Numbered from the stretch's first letter, positions 12,640 through 25,424 are shown. The stretch: 64,000 nucleotides of DNA from Lithospermum erythrorhizon (GCA_019722365.1 JADFUC010000511.1:1674001-1738000); one strand, 5' to 3'. Notes: a model not told the origin generated them from the letters alone. Numbers and translations: made by a program.

Positions 12640-13900
12640 GCCATCTCGGGTTTATCCTATGGGGCGCCTCATGTTACATCTCGTTTATCCTACGGGCGCC
12701 TACCTCTTCTACGCTGACAAAAGTGACTTAGGATTCAAACATCTCCACCTCACTCAACTTCGCCTCTTCGTCAGAATAGCGAAGCAGAACACTCCCCACC
12801 TGCATCTAACTACCATGCTCAAATCAAAATACTTCCCACATACAACCCTCTTCAATACTCACAAATTTAATGCTCCTCATTTGACTTAGAGGAGCATGCA
12901 ATATGGTCTCTCCTTTATTAAAGATACCATGATTTGGACTGTCAGCAATGGCCTTAACATTAATATTTGAAAAGATAAATGGCTTCCTGGGCACCACCAC
13001 TCTAACCTCTTCTCCTTTTATAACCCTCACGCTAACCCCAACAACCCTACTTTTGTCTCCAACCTTCGCATTAATAATACCCACTCCCCTCCTCTCATCG
13101 CTATTTTCCCCCCATATTGTCTTCAAAATCCTTAAAATAAATTTAACCTGAGAGCTCGAGCATTTAAATCTAAATTTCAAATTTTTTCACTCTAAGGATA
13201 TCTACTCAAACCTCACTAACAACGACAAACCATCTTAAATTACCGTCATCCTATTCAACCATACCAAGTGAAACCTGGAAAATGCTAAAGAAATTGTCCT
13301 TTCCCGAAAAAATTAAAACTTTCCTTTGGAGACTACTTCTCAACAGGCTCCCCACCTCAGACTTTCTCTAAAAAAAACAAAATATCCTATCAATCCTGAT
13401 TGTCCTCTCTATTCTTATGGAGAGGAAAAACATCTACCATCTTTTACACCATGCCATTAAAAGTATTTTGGTCATCTCTTAATTTTACATTTCTAACTCT
13501 TTTTTCCTATTCATTCTACTATTTTTCATCGATTTAAAATCAAAAAGTTTCATAAATATTTCATCTTTCTTTATTTTAAAGCGATGCTGCCATTTACTAC
13601 TAAACGTATAGCTAATCAAGCGAGGCTCTGCAGACTTGCTGCTCAAGTGGCTTACAAGCTATTTCGAATGGCTCAATAGCACCAATAGCCGCTTTAGCTG
13701 TTGCTCTAGCTTTAAAAATCTACATAGAACTCAAGAAAGACTTCGAATTCTCTTTTCAACTTCAATTCCTCATTCAGATCGATCTGCAAATCATTGTCAG
13801 AGAAACTAAAAAAATTCCAACAGATACCTCGAATCTATATTCCTGGAATTTCATACTAAACGCCCAAATGGTCAGTTAACCTTTCTACAAAGGAAATTGG
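12640..13900 (+). pseudogene. LINE ORF2 remnant (RT, zf-RVT, RNase H)
   Basis: Translation near 12695-12720 gives AYLFYADKSDLGF, a damaged version of the reverse transcriptase catalytic box that normally reads YADD. Near 12920-12995 the frame reads WTVSNGLNINI, a stop, then KDKWLPG. This matches the W-G-G...W-D-K-W-LPG region of plant L1 elements, with a stop in place of the expected tryptophan. At 13285-13360 it reads LSFPEKIKTFLWRLLLNRLP, the zf-RVT signature, followed by the cysteine region (NPDCPLYSYGEEKH). The region after 13600 resembles the alanine-rich start of the RNase H domain. Stops and frameshifts are frequent, so no protein can be made. Confidence 0.8.
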
Positions 13901-14287
13901 ACAACTATCAAGGAAATGATTCATCACTCTGAGCAACGATTCTATTACAGCGTAGACATTCAAAACATCCTTCGACGCTTGAATTTACATCAATTCTCCT
14001 CCCTCCCTCAAAGATCTACATTTTCACAAATTTTTATTCTACTAATTGATTGCTTTTATCAAGAAGCTCCTAGATAACCATCATAAAAATCGCTAAATGT
14101 AGACGATTACTGGCCCTTCAAGAGGGGTTCAAACAATCACAATCATTTCATTACCCACGAACGAATCAGTTTGAGATTGTTATTAGTGATTTTAATTGTA
14201 TTTCTTTTGATTATGAACAATATAATAGTCGTGAAGGCACCAAATATTTATTTTCTCATTAATATATTACATTACTTATAAAAAAAA

Positions 14288-14302
14288 AATAAGTTGAAAG
14301 AC
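14288..14302. repeat. LINE target site duplication, right copy
   Basis: Identical to 10451-10465; it follows the terminal A-run of the LINE. Confidence 0.85.
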
Positions 14303-14762
14303 TTGATAATTATTGAATCATCAACAATTCTTAAAATAATGCACAAAACTGCATTACTTGCTGAACTTATTACTTCCTCCGTTCCTTAATTCTTGTCTTT
14401 CTAGTTTAATTTTTTTGTTTTAAATTATTTATTTTCTAAAGATTTAAAATCAGAATTCTATATTTCAATGAACTTTTTATTTACTTTTTATTATTAAATT
14501 ATCAACCAACTAAATCTATATAGCTTTAATTAATTATTATTCTATATTTTTAGAATGCATTTCTTTTAATTATTTTTTTTTAATTTACGATAAATACTTG
14601 TAAAGATAATTAAAAAGTTTAAATGAAGGAATTTGTTATTTAGGGAAGATAAGAGAAAGAATAAATCTTTCCATAAGCTCCAACATCTAAATATCCTTTT
14701 CTTCAAAGCCTTTGTTTTTACCTTTACCTTTATTCTTTCCTTTTCAGATATTGATTACACAA
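14303..14762. other. AT-rich promoter-proximal region of the DUF688 gene
   Basis: No gene is present. A segment starting with 'cttcctccgttcc' near 14373 looks like a Stowaway-type MITE end, but a convincing partner end was not found. Confidence 0.4.
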
Positions 14763-14770
14763 TATAAATA
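14763..14770 (+). promoter_or_regulatory. Probable TATA box of the DUF688 gene
   Basis: The motif TATAAATA lies about 30 bases ahead of a plausible leader exon that ends in 'ttcaag' at 14836. A consensus donor (gtaatt) begins at 14837. A matching acceptor, 'attgttcag', ends at 15936, only 29 bases before the start codon. I infer a leader intron of about 1.1 kb. The exact start site is not known. Confidence 0.45.
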
Positions 14771-15332
14771 ATTGTACTTATAGCCGTGCAGTTTCTCTTA
14801 ACTTTACATCAAGTCAAGAAGCTTCAATTATTCAAGGTAATTGTCCTTTTTTCATCCTTGTTCTTTTATGTTTTATTCAATAATACAAGTGCAATTGAGT
14901 TAGTTATTCTTTTTTGTTAGATGATTGTATGTTAGTATATGCTTTGATGGGTCAGATAGAAAGTGAAAAAACTTTCAAACTTTATGATGACATTTGAAAC
15001 AACTTTTTTCTGCAGTTTATAAGTAAGATATTGCATAATAACTTAATAAGCTCCAAATCCAAGTTTTTTTTATTCAAGAAAACTGTTTTTATGAGTGAGT
15101 TTTGTCCTATGTAGTTGATGATATTAAATGAAAGAGTTAATGGTGGCATCTCTGTGTATGAAATAAAAATGGTATTTGTGGCGGTGTTTGGATAGGAAAT
15201 AAAGAAGCTAGGTGCATGAGTAATTGGATTGATGTTGGTTTGACTTTGAGGGAAGCAAGACATGAGAATGCTATAAATGAAACTGTGAAAGCTTCTTGGT
15301 GTAGTAAATTTTTTGAATTCTGAACTATTCTT

Positions 15333-15336
<4 letters not shown>

Positions 15337-15374
<38 letters not shown>
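15337..15374. repeat. (GA)19 microsatellite in probable leader intron
   Basis: A pure GA run of 38 bp inside the inferred 5' leader intron of the DUF688 gene. GA/CT tracts near plant 5' ends are often variable and sometimes bind BBR/BPC factors, but nothing in the sequence shows that here. Confidence 0.9.
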
Positions 15375-15376
<2 letters not shown>

Positions 15377-15965
15377 CAAATGCTCTAATGGAGTACTCCC
15401 TTATCTCTCTTTTAGTCGTTTTTATGCTTTTTACGATTGTCAATTGAAATCACTTCATCTTGTTTCTTATAACTTTAGTTGTTTTAAAACTGGGAGACTT
15501 AATACTAGGTGCTTCAAGCACGAAGGAATAACTAAGGTAGGGAGTTGAGGATATGAAAATTTTGATCTTGCAGGTAATGATCGTTTTGGGAATAAGTTGC
15601 TATCTGTTTCAATAACAATTTGTTGTTGCAGTTTGTGTGTGAGTATTCAGCTTTGAAAGTGTTTATAATTTGGTGGCTCACTGAATCAAGTGAGTTTTTA
15701 CTTCTAATTTACAGGCGCTTTTTAATGTTGTCAATTATCTACAAGAATAAACGTTGCTAGCTGTTAGTGCTAAACATAATGAGTAATATTACAGTGCTTA
15801 ATATAAGAAATGTATTAATCAAGTTTGATGACTATCTACAAGCTTAAGCATTTGGTGTTGTCTATCTCAACTTTGATGTGTTCTATCTGTATAATTAGAG
15901 AATTGAAAGAGTCCTGAAGTTAATATTATTGTTCAGGTATAGGAGTTAAAGTTACTAATAATCAA

Positions 15966-17987
15966 ATGGAGGAAAAGAAACTGAACTTTGAGAAACCATT
16001 ACTATCAGCAAGACACTTCACATCAGGAGCATCACCAGAAAATGGTAGCAAATGGAAAATTGAAGACTCTGTTAGGAGTGTGCGCTGTCCTCCTAAATAT
16101 AAATCTGAACTGAAGTCAGGACCGGTTAGTAATCCGGGAACAGTGCCTTTTGAGTGGGAACAAATACCAGGAAGACCTAAAGATGATGAAACAAGTTTAG
16201 GGTCGCATGTAGCTGAAAGTTATAAAGTGCCAAACCTTCCTCCTGGCAGAACCTTAAGAGTTGGCCGACAAGATTTTGACATGGCTTTTCCTGTTGTACA
16301 TAAGGACCAAACTAGAAGCGTTTCTCAGGACTCGTCAAATATTCAGTCTTTAGATGAGAATGTTACACAATCTGGAAGTTTCAGAGACGTAAAAGAGGAA
16401 GTTGGGAATTCAAGTTCAGGAAATGAGGATGAAGAATTTGTAGATGCCCTAGAAACGCTTTCTAGGGCAGAGTCTTTACTTATCAATTGTAGTCTCAGTG
16501 GCTTAAGTGGCTTGCAGGATTCAGGTATGAATGAGTGTGGGATGTCCCCAATTGATTCCCAAACTCGAGATTTCATGATGGGTAGGTTTCTGCCTGCTGC
16601 GAAGGCCATGGCTTCGGATGCACCTCAACATGCTTCAAGGAAGCAACTCGTAGTTCGTCAACAATTGAGACCACCAAGTAAGATAGTAAATGAAGATAAG
16701 TGTCCTCAGCTTCGCTATGGGCCAGATTTTGCTCTAGAGTATTCGCAACGCAATGGTAGTGAATATGAAGAAAGTGATACAGACTATGATGAAGGGGAAA
16801 AATTCCAAGGAAAATTATGTGGTTTACTGCCTGGTCTTGGCTTCCGAAACTCACTTTGCCTTTTAAATCCGTTACCTGGAATGAGCATGCGCAGCCGTAC
16901 CCATATCCCTCCTCTTAAAAAATCACAGGCTGGAACATCTTCGTGGTCTTGCAGTGGAACTGATAGAAAGGTAAAGTTTTCGATCCTAAATAGTGATGTT
17001 CAATTCTTCATGTGGCGCTCAATGTTTACCCCTTTAACGTTCTAACCTTATAGCATTATCTGCTTGATACTGGCGAACAGATTTCAACAGTTGGTTTGGA
17101 GACATCAAAGCATCAGGCAAATAGTAAGGCTTTGGAAAACTATGACATTCCAATTCATCATATAAGTTTGGATAAAGTAGGGTTTCCAAGCTTTAGGGAA
17201 TTAATGGCTGAGGAGAACCAGTCTAAAACAAAAAATATAGGAAGTCCTGTTGCTGAGAAAACTTTGTATGTAGATACAGAAGATGAAGTGAGATCTCTGC
17301 ATGTAAGATCTTGTTCTTCTGATGCCAATGTACAAACAGAATTTGAAGTAAAAGAACAAGAAATCTTTGACGAAGAGAGAGACCAGAGCCAAAATTTAGA
17401 TTCTTCTCTTATAAATACTGAGGCATTGAACCTCATGGACAAAGGTGTCCAATCGGAGATCAGATTTCAGATACATGACTTCCATATAGTATCATCCAGA
17501 AGTGAAGCAAATCAGAAAACCAGAACCGGAATGCAAACACCATCCGGACAAGAGCAAGACATTTTCAAGGGATCAAAGATGCTCCCAAAGGGACCGCGAA
17601 AATCTGAGTCGAAAATTTACTCAGAGTTACTAGCGCCCCCGCCTTTACCAAAATCTCCTTCAGATTCTTGGCTTGGCCGTACGCTGACTTCCATCTCCAG
17701 GAAGAATACATCAGTACATTCATATGGAGGAACATGGATAACTCCCAAGGATCAGGCGTCCAACACAAAATCTTCAGACCCCAAGTGGGAAACATTGGTT
17801 AGAATGACAAAGATGCAGAACAAGCATTTGGGCTTCTCTGAGGTACTACATCCCTCATTTGTATCTTTAATTCTCTATCACTTGACTAATAAGGAACTTC
17901 ACTTTAGGTTTACTTGTTTTCAACTTGTCTGTAATCATATATTTCCTCTTTTGTCAGGACTTGTTAACACCTATTCCAGAAGCATAG
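15966..17987 (+). CDS. DUF688 family protein (three coding exons)
   Basis: The exons are 15966-16970, 17081-17842 and 17958-17987. Both introns (110 and 115 bp) are GT-AG and phase 0, giving 598 residues. The N-terminal motif NPGTVPFEWEQIPGRPK (residues 56-72) is the hallmark of the plant DUF688 family (PF05097). The proline-rich LLAPPPLPKSPSDSWLGRTL and the C-terminal DPKWETLVR...LGFSE-DLLTPIPEA are also typical. Much of the rest is serine- and acid-rich and predicted to be disordered. The molecular function of the family is unknown. Retaining intron 1 or intron 2 would truncate the protein, which argues for the spliced model. No damage is visible. An internal acidic run (SEYEESDTDYDEGE) is notable. 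Confidence 0.88.
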
Positions 17988-18929
17988 TCTTCTCTTCTGC
18001 AGTCTTGGATTCACCATCATATCTACTTATCGGTTGATTTGACTTTGTTCAAAAATAAAGGTATAGTTTCAGTTTTGGGTACTCATCAGTACTAGTGTAA
18101 ATGGTCAATTGTGTATGATTGTAAATTGTATGTTTTTGGATATCACGTTGTTCCAAGGAGTGGGAAGATGATTCTGGTAGCACCAGAACAATGTTTCCAT
18201 TAATATATACTTAGAAGGATCTAAGTTATATGTGTTTAAAGAACAACATCCAGGTTATACATTGCGTTATTTCAATAGAGATGAAATTATAGTTGAACTT
18301 ATTCTTTTAAGGCTCTCATCTTTGAAGGTTGTTGGCTCATTTTTCTCCAAGAAGCAGGCCTTCAATTCTAAGGAACTTGTGAAACGAAGTAACTTGATGG
18401 TTATGTTAATGGATGGTTAATCGAGTGGGGCTATGCTTAAAATAATACGGAGTACAGCATATCACATGAAAATTGAACAATATTAGACATGATATCCTAT
18501 CATTTCATGCAACATTCATCAGAATTTGAAGCATGATATGTTCGCTCACCTCCACTTGAATAGCTTGGCCACAATGTCGTCGTTGAAATCTGCAAAGTGA
18601 TACACTGATACTCAAACCAATAATAACATTCTATAAGCTCGCCTAATTAACAAATGATTCTCGATTGAGATTATGGAGCTCACTAGGCTGCAAGGTAATC
18701 CAGACATCGAATGGATTTCATTGACATCTCGTTTAATTAAGGCCAAGGCACAATCAAATTCTTATGTAAGGTATTCTAAAGCTTAAGGTGAGGTCACTAA
18801 ATGAATATGTACAACTCAAATTGCCTAACTATGTCATCGCAACAATTTTTATTGTAGCACTAAACATACGGTTCAACTGAACTTAATTTAACCATTTGCA
18901 AAATGTTGCTCGCACTGAACTGAACTCTA
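17988..18929. other. 3' region of DUF688 gene and intergenic spacer
   Basis: AT-rich, with no further coding signal. The spacer lies between two convergent genes, so it should hold both 3' UTRs. No unambiguous AATAAA could be assigned to either. Confidence 0.5.
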
Positions 18930-20028
18930 TTACAGTTTAATTACTCGTCGCTTGTACTGCCCTCTCCGTATCACAAAGTCATCAGGTTGCTGGAACTCTT
19001 GTAACCAAACCTATCCAGAGAGTGCCTGATCATCAACCTTAACTTCGCCTTCATTAGGGGCAAACTTTGGTAGCATGATGCAAGTACTATAAGAGTAAAT
19101 GTCTCATGGAGAAGGCCATACCTGGTACATCCTCTCTCAGGGATCTCCGGTAATAAGTACAATCCCGGCCTTGATCAGAACAGTAAGGTGGAGAAAGGAT
19201 ATCAAATATAGCACAAGGAGTTATAGCCTTGAAGCAGTGGATGTTGCTGCCATTAGTTGCGTAGAGCACAGTAGTTCCACATGGAGCTGTCATCTCACAA
19301 TCTTTAACTACTTTTGTTAGTGGTCCTGCTGAAAACTGTGTCAATTTTGTTAAGAAGAAAAAAAAAAGGGAATCGGAAACAATTGGCATACTCATCTAGT
19401 CATCCTGAAAGGGCCTATGAGGAAACACTTTCGAAAAAATGTAGATTTGAACAACCAACTTTTACTGATGTTAATTGAAGAATGGCTATCAAACAAATTT
19501 GTCGAACAGGCCTATGAGAAAACAGAGTATTTCAAAATAAAGAAAGAAATAGTTGTGATAGAACAAAACTAGCATATTTTCCAGATAGCAGATCTCCATT
19601 TTGATCAGAAAGGTCACGGATGTCCACCCAGTCAAAAGATTTCACATGCATCTTGCCATATATAAGCTTACTCAATACAGTCATCCCAGGATGATTATGC
19701 AGAGGGATTTCAGATGAAGGTGGCATGCAAAATATTCCCATCTGCAAAAGAAGTTCATCAAAGACTTAACGGAAATATGATTAAGCTAAAGTTCTATGTT
19801 CATATGCCCAAACCTATTTTAAGTAGAGTATCAATCACAAATACAGATATCAAAGTAGTACTAGAATGAAACTCACAGAGAAGCCATCACATTCATGTAT
19901 ATGCAAGTACTTGATTTGGGGTGGTTCCCCATGAGTGCCGTTACCCTCACGCATGAAACCATTCCATGCACGGACAATTTGTGCCTCCTGTTCAAGGCCA
20001 ACATCTGAAGGCTTGATTTTGATTTTGT
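18930..20028 (-). pseudogene. Plant cysteine oxidase (PCO4/5-like), probably broken
   Basis: PCOs are iron-dependent thiol dioxygenases that oxidise N-terminal cysteine of ERF-VII factors, feeding the Cys/Arg N-degron oxygen-sensing pathway. Exons on the minus strand are 20028-19877, 19741-19570, 19328-19122 and 19048-18930. They join in frame with GT-AG introns. The second holds two metal-binding histidines ([13 protein letters not shown]) and the third holds the last (SNIHCFKA). Also seen are [25 protein letters not shown] and [19 protein letters not shown]. Two defects stand out. The first exon, which should encode about 35 N-terminal residues, is not recognisable upstream, where a copia element sits at 20870. 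The last exon has an in-frame TAG at 19013-19011, before the conserved WLQEFQQPDDFVIRRGQY tail. The frame downstream of that stop is otherwise intact to 18930, so decay looks recent. A functional gene would need an unseen first exon and tolerance of the shortened tail. Confidence 0.75.
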
Positions 20029-20869
20029 CTGTCACAAAAAGAACAACAGTTATTGGTTCCATTGCAAACAAAACTTGAGACACGGGATTTCCTCTTTATC
20101 TATTTCCATAGGCAAACAAGATACAAAGGATGCACCACAAAAGGAGCACCACTGATACAAGGCAGCTATGTCCAGCGTCCTCTATTACACGATTTATAAG
20201 AGACGCTAAAGACATTCTAGCAAATTGATAACACAACTAAACACCCAAAACAGATGAAACCAAAACCAATATATTTGTAAACTAAACACGCACATGCATG
20301 GAATTCGTTACAAATATCTGTAAAATCAAGAAAAAAGGGGGTTAATGGAGTTACCATAAAGACAAACCATGAATTAGAAAGATAAATGTACGTTTGTAGA
20401 GAAAGGTAGATAGCTCAAAAGGGAAGTAATGATTTCTCAGATTAATACTTCCAGTTATGCATTAAACCTTCCTTGTATATATCTTCAAAAGATTATGCAA
20501 TAAATTTGAACATAAAAAAATAGATTCAATAATAGTGTTTGTAAAGCCTAATGTATAATCGTTTCCTAAGGTTAAATAACCAGAAGCGTTGAAGTTATCG
20601 AAAGAAAGAAACAAGTCTGAGCTTATTTTGAAAAATATATTTTCAGATATCATGATTCATGGAGTTAGGCTTTGAGATCAGCTAGGAGGGTGCAAACTGC
20701 AATAGGTTTGACTTTACAGAACGAAGTAGAAACGATCAACGAAGACCCTTGTTCAGCCTTACATTATTACAGTGAAGAATTGAAAGTTAAGATTTGTTGA
20801 ATCAATCAAGTCATATTCAACATTCTTGGCGAGACCTATAGATCGAGGAAAAGTAAAGAATAGATCGAA
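20029..20869. other. Region between PCO and copia element
   Basis: This should contain intron 1 or exon 1 of the PCO gene, but no frame on the minus strand resembles the PCO N-terminus. A 63-codon minus frame at 20462-20653 has no recognisable motif. Confidence 0.5.
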
Positions 20870-21485
20870 GGGACATATGGCCAATCTAATTACTAAACTC
20901 AAGCAAACAATGATACCCATGTAAGAAATCATAAAATAAATCCATACACAAATTTATGCTGTGTTCCCTCAACGCGAAATGACGCCTGGCTGTCAAGCAG
21001 AAATCCACTAAAACCAAACCCAAGATTGCTACAATTACCTAATGTTTAACACTCAATCGAAGAATACTTTTATAACTTAAGATTCCTAATAACAGTTCTC
21101 ACAATATTATTGGATGATTTATCTCAATAATATTCTCTGTGTTTGCTTTGTATGTTAATTTTGTGATAAAGAAACCTATAAGAAAAGCACATCTATTTAC
21201 AGAAAACTTCTAGCCTAACTTCGAGTCAAATAGAACAAGAGTCCAAACCGCCTCAAATTTCCCCGTGACTATTCAATCGATCGAGACCCCATCGAGATGT
21301 GGGCTCTCACGAGCCTCCTGACGAAGCCTCGATGAGCTCTCAACAAATTTCTATACAGAGTCTTCGGTGCATCGAGACCCCATCGGTGACCTCGGGAGGC
21401 CTCGATGCCTTCTCGATGCCGATAATTTCTCAAGGCCAAAATGGTCTTCAACCTTAATCTCTCACTTCAAGACATTTTCGGGACA
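20870..21485 (-). repeat. Copia 3' LTR
   Basis: This copy is collinear with 25425-26040. Shared blocks include 'caagcaaacaatgata', 'aagaaaagcacatctattta', 'aaaacttctagcctaa', 'gagtccaaaccgcctcaa' and the GC-rich 'atcgagaccccatcg...gcctc' segment. Boundaries are approximate. Confidence 0.8.
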
Positions 21486-21538
21486 CTGCCTTCACACACT
21501 ATTCTCAGCAGAGCCCCTTCGCCTTAACTTCGCCTTGC

Positions 21539-24300
21539 TTACTCACCTCGTAAACATATCATCTGATTTCCTGCCTCCCCTCGAATCTTCCTCAAGCTCG
21601 TAACTCCATTCTCCAATACGTACTCGTGATAAACAGCATCAAATTCTATATGTTTGGTTCTAGCATGAAATACGGAATTTTCATGTGACAATAGCAATTC
21701 TCGACTATCACAAAGACAACGAATACTACCACGCTCAAGATTAAGTCTCCTTCGCAAAAGCTCCAGAACTACATCATCCTTTCACAAATTTTCCAAATGC
21801 ATAAAGAACATACCTCAAATTCACAACTTGACAATGCTACTATAGGTCAGAATCTCAGACTCAAATGCACAAAGAAGATCTAAACGGAACACATATCCAC
21901 TAGTAGATTTTCTACTATCAATAGTCACTATCACGCCAAGATTCACATATCCTATCAACTCTATATCGCATTTCTAAACACAAAGCTCAAAGACTACCAT
22001 TCGTATCTTAGAATCCACTTTATGTACTTTCCCCAATGTTCTCTACCCGGCCGGACATATACCTACTAACAACTCTCATCGCATGCACATCGTGTCTACA
22101 GACACCATCAGATACATAAGACTACTTTATCGCAGTACATGCGCACCTATCCATATACACTAATTCATCCCCCGCCTCAGTGATTGTTCTACGTATAATT
22201 GAAAGTGAGCAACATTCCGGGTACTTTATCGGTTTTGCATCCAACATGCCGAGCCGCTTTGATCACCTCTTCGTATTCTTCCTCACAATTTCAGAGAATC
22301 CCGATCTCTAATTATTATTCTCATCCCTTTAATTTGCTTGCATCACTCTAGGTCTTTCTATCGCATATTTCATCGGAGTAACTCTTTCTTTCAACATGTT
22401 TATCTTCTCGCGAATCAAATTCTCTCAATCTTCACAAACTTCGGCCTTTCTATAAAGTTATCAAATAATGCCCACCGCTTCGAGCCGCTTTCGCTCATAC
22501 AAGCTCTTCCGAAGTTTGCATCAAATACTCTTCCCTTTAACCTCAAACCTCGAGGTTGCTTCTATGAATATTTTTTCATCCGCATGGCAAAATGCAGCTT
22601 TTACATCCATCCGCGAAGATGCATATTATCCTTCCTACCAACCCAATGCCCGATTGTCACTAGTTCGACTTACTTCGCAAGAATATTTTAAGATAGTCAA
22701 TACCTTCCCTTCCGTTGAAATCCCTTGACAACTAATCGAGCCTTGTAACGCTTACTACCATCCCTGCTCTTTCTTGACTGGAGAAAGACCCATTTGTTTT
22801 GCAATATTCTTTTCTCGCTATTTTGCTCACTCAATTCTCATGTCATATTTCCGTTTATCAACGACTCCATCTCCTCTTTCATTGCTAACTCCCACTTAAT
22901 CGCATCATCACATCGTAGATCGCTTTACTCAATCATAACCAATGCCTCGCCTCACAATTAACAATAAGAAGAAGTACGATAATACTCTCGAGTCAGGTCC
23001 GTCATTTTCCGATCTTCCGACCGTGTTTCAGCTCTTGTATGTGATCGTATGTTTTCCTCATCCTCGCCTACCTCTTTCATATCGCTGCCGCCTCTTCCAG
23101 AGGTGGTACGTCAAGAAAAGGATTTTCAAGTTTCATTTTCCTATAAAATGCATCTAAGTTATGCCATTCGAAGAAAACCAGTCTGCTTTTCCCCTGAGCT
23201 GGCAGCTGTGACTTTTTCTCCCACTTCTTTCTCCTCCAACACCTTCTGTCTATCTTTGTATAACACCTCTTCATTAAAGATCACATCCTTACTACGTATG
23301 ATCTTCCGGTTCTTCAAATCATAGAACCGATATCCCATCTCAGCATCGCCATAACCAATAAAATAACAAATACTAGATTTTGCATCAAGCTTAGTTCTAG
23401 TATTTGCATCTACATGAACATAAGCTAAACAACCAAATATCCTTGGTGAAAGATGTTTTACCTTCTCTCGAACTCCAAACTTCTTCAGAATTTTAAACTC
23501 TGTGAGGGACCGAGGTCCTAGTAATCGTTAAGGTCATAGATTGACAGACAAATTTCAAACGCCCTCGGGAGGTAATCCAGAGGTAACCTCATAATTCGAG
23601 CACATTCATTTAGCTGCCTGCTCATCCTCTCCCGCCTACTCCGCTCGTCAGCGTTCCCTAATAGTCTCTCCCATTCTCGATCCCATTCTCAAAGACAAAG
23701 ATTGCTTGAAATCACCACGTGTATTCACCCCCATTATCCATCTCAAACACTCTACCTCTCTTCACCAAATTCTGCTCTCAACAACCATACCTTCTCCAAA
23801 TTTTAAAATTCCATAAACTCGGGATTTGTGTTTCATGAATAAACCCAAACCTCTCCTAGTCGTGATCATCAACGGCGTTAGCATAATATGTTTTAACCTC
23901 CCATTAACCACAATAACCGCATGTCCCCATACATCTACGTGAACTAACTCTGTACTTATTAGACTTAGCTGACTCTCGCTTTAACAAACTCACCTTCTTT
24001 TCGGCTTTCTCCCAAAGACATGCCTCCTCCTCATGCAGATACGATGACATCAATAGATTTCAAGTCGTATTAAATTATTTGATACAAGCAATTTCATACC
24101 ATTTTCACTCATGTGACCCAACTGACAAGGCCACAACTTTGTCTCTCTCGTAACTCTCCAATGCTGTTTATCAAACTCGAGATCTCCCAGCTTAGGTACA
24201 CCCACTCCATCTTCCTCGACCCCGAAATACGCTATCGCCTCCACGCTGGCTACTTTCAAGTCGCTTATCACTAAACGCTGCTCGATAGCTATCTCCATCC
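21539..24300 (-). pseudogene. Copia polyprotein remnant
   Basis: On the minus strand, 24160-24085 gives LWPCQLGHMSENGMKLL (GAG-pre-integrase). 23960-23800 gives ELVHVDVWGHAVIVVNG and later RRGLGLFMKHKS (integrase core). 23450-23200 gives FGCLAYVHVDANTRTKLDAK, then CYFIGYGDAEMGYRFYD and RKIIRSKDVIFNEE (segment after integrase). 22650-22550 gives MDVKAAFCHADEKIFIEA (reverse transcriptase start). 21690-21560 gives NSVFHARTKHIEFD (RNase H end). Stops and frameshifts lie between these islands, so the element cannot encode its own proteins. Confidence 0.85.
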
Positions 24301-25406
24301 AAATTAATTAATGTGAAATCAAGCTTTTTACAAACTTTGGGTATGTCTCGCTTTTTGTCAATTTCCATGTGTAACCATTTGACAAATTTCCAAGCCTAAC
24401 ATCTCCATACCCAATATTCAAATGGTTCACCATCGCCAGCATTTAACTGCATTCATAATCTCTCCGCTATATAATCTACCCACATATCCCGATCGGGAGC
24501 GTAGTATGAAACGACGCACTGCATCCAAAATCCAAGAATTCAATAGTAACAATCAACTCGACAAGAGAATGCATCCCAGTAGCCATCAACAACATCGACG
24601 CCATTTATGTCATTGTCTCCGACCTCCAAGCTTTGCAGCTTCATGACACTGCCTCTGCCACAACCCCAAAGACTCCGCAGTACGCCCTCCAAATTTCGAC
24701 TTACTCCTACTCTCGACTTTGACCTCCATTTATTCGCTTATTACTCTCTGGCCCCGCCTCCTACCTCTTTTCTATATTCAACGCATAACCTTTTTTCTCT
24801 GGCATCGGTTTTACGACTTCCTCAAATAAACAGCCTCCCACTACCTTAAGCTCCAACTTATCATTACTTCATGAAGCTATTTCAATCAAACTCTCATCGC
24901 TCCTAACTATTCGGGCAAAAGCATGCCACACAATATCAATACTTGTAACTCATCACCGAATTCACCATAACCGTGAGATAACGGGTTTATTAAACCATTG
25001 AAGCCACATAAGTCTAGTTATGAGGGCTCTTTCCGACATCCCTGGCGAAACAACCGCTTCATTAATCATAATACCTTATCGTCACCGGGAGGCTCTCTCA
25101 CATGGATTCTGCCACCGTGATCAAACCTTTGTCAGAAGTCTCCTGCAACATTAGCAACCGTGCTTCCGACAAATATGGTCCTAGGGGATTGGCCAAATAT
25201 GGTCCGACCAAACCTCCTGCCTAACTCTTTCCATTCTTCTTCATCCATCTCTCCTACTATCACCTAACGGCTTGTTTCAAATTTTTACTAAGGCGTATAA
25301 TCCTCCATTCATCTTCCAATGCGTAAATCTATCCTTACAAACTTTACGCATGCTATTATCACTCCTTCGTTTTTCGATATCAATCTCATATTTTAATCAA
25401 GAATCT

Positions 25407-25420
25407 AAGCTCGATACCAA
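25407..25420 (-). other. Copia primer binding site-like sequence
   Basis: The minus strand reads TGGTATCGAGCTT, close to TGGTATCAGAGC, the usual initiator-methionine tRNA primer site of plant copia elements. It lies just inside the right LTR, as required for a 5' LTR on the minus strand. Confidence 0.65.
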
Positions 25421-25424
25421 TCGA

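Larger units (their letters stand above)
10451..14302 (+). mobile_element. L1-type LINE retrotransposon with target site duplication
   Basis: A 15-bp direct repeat, aataagttgaaagac, flanks the element at 10451-10465 and 14288-14302. The element itself (10466-14287) ends in an A-run of about nine bases directly before the right copy, as expected for target-primed reverse transcription. On the plus strand it carries, in order, remnants of a reverse transcriptase, a zf-RVT domain and an RNase H-like tail. At 3.8 kb it is shorter than a typical plant L1 of 5-7 kb, so it is 5'-truncated or internally deleted. All reading frames are broken. The perfect duplication suggests the insertion is younger than its decayed coding region implies. 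Confidence 0.85.

Noticed and set aside
17096..18037. A 313-codon frame read as a separate gene
   Set aside because: It begins with TTG, not ATG, and its N-terminal part is exon 2 of the DUF688 gene; beyond 17842 it reads through an intron.
18971..19162. A 63-codon minus frame over the end of the PCO gene
   Set aside because: It is in a different frame from the conserved C-terminal PCO motif and crosses a 73-bp intron.
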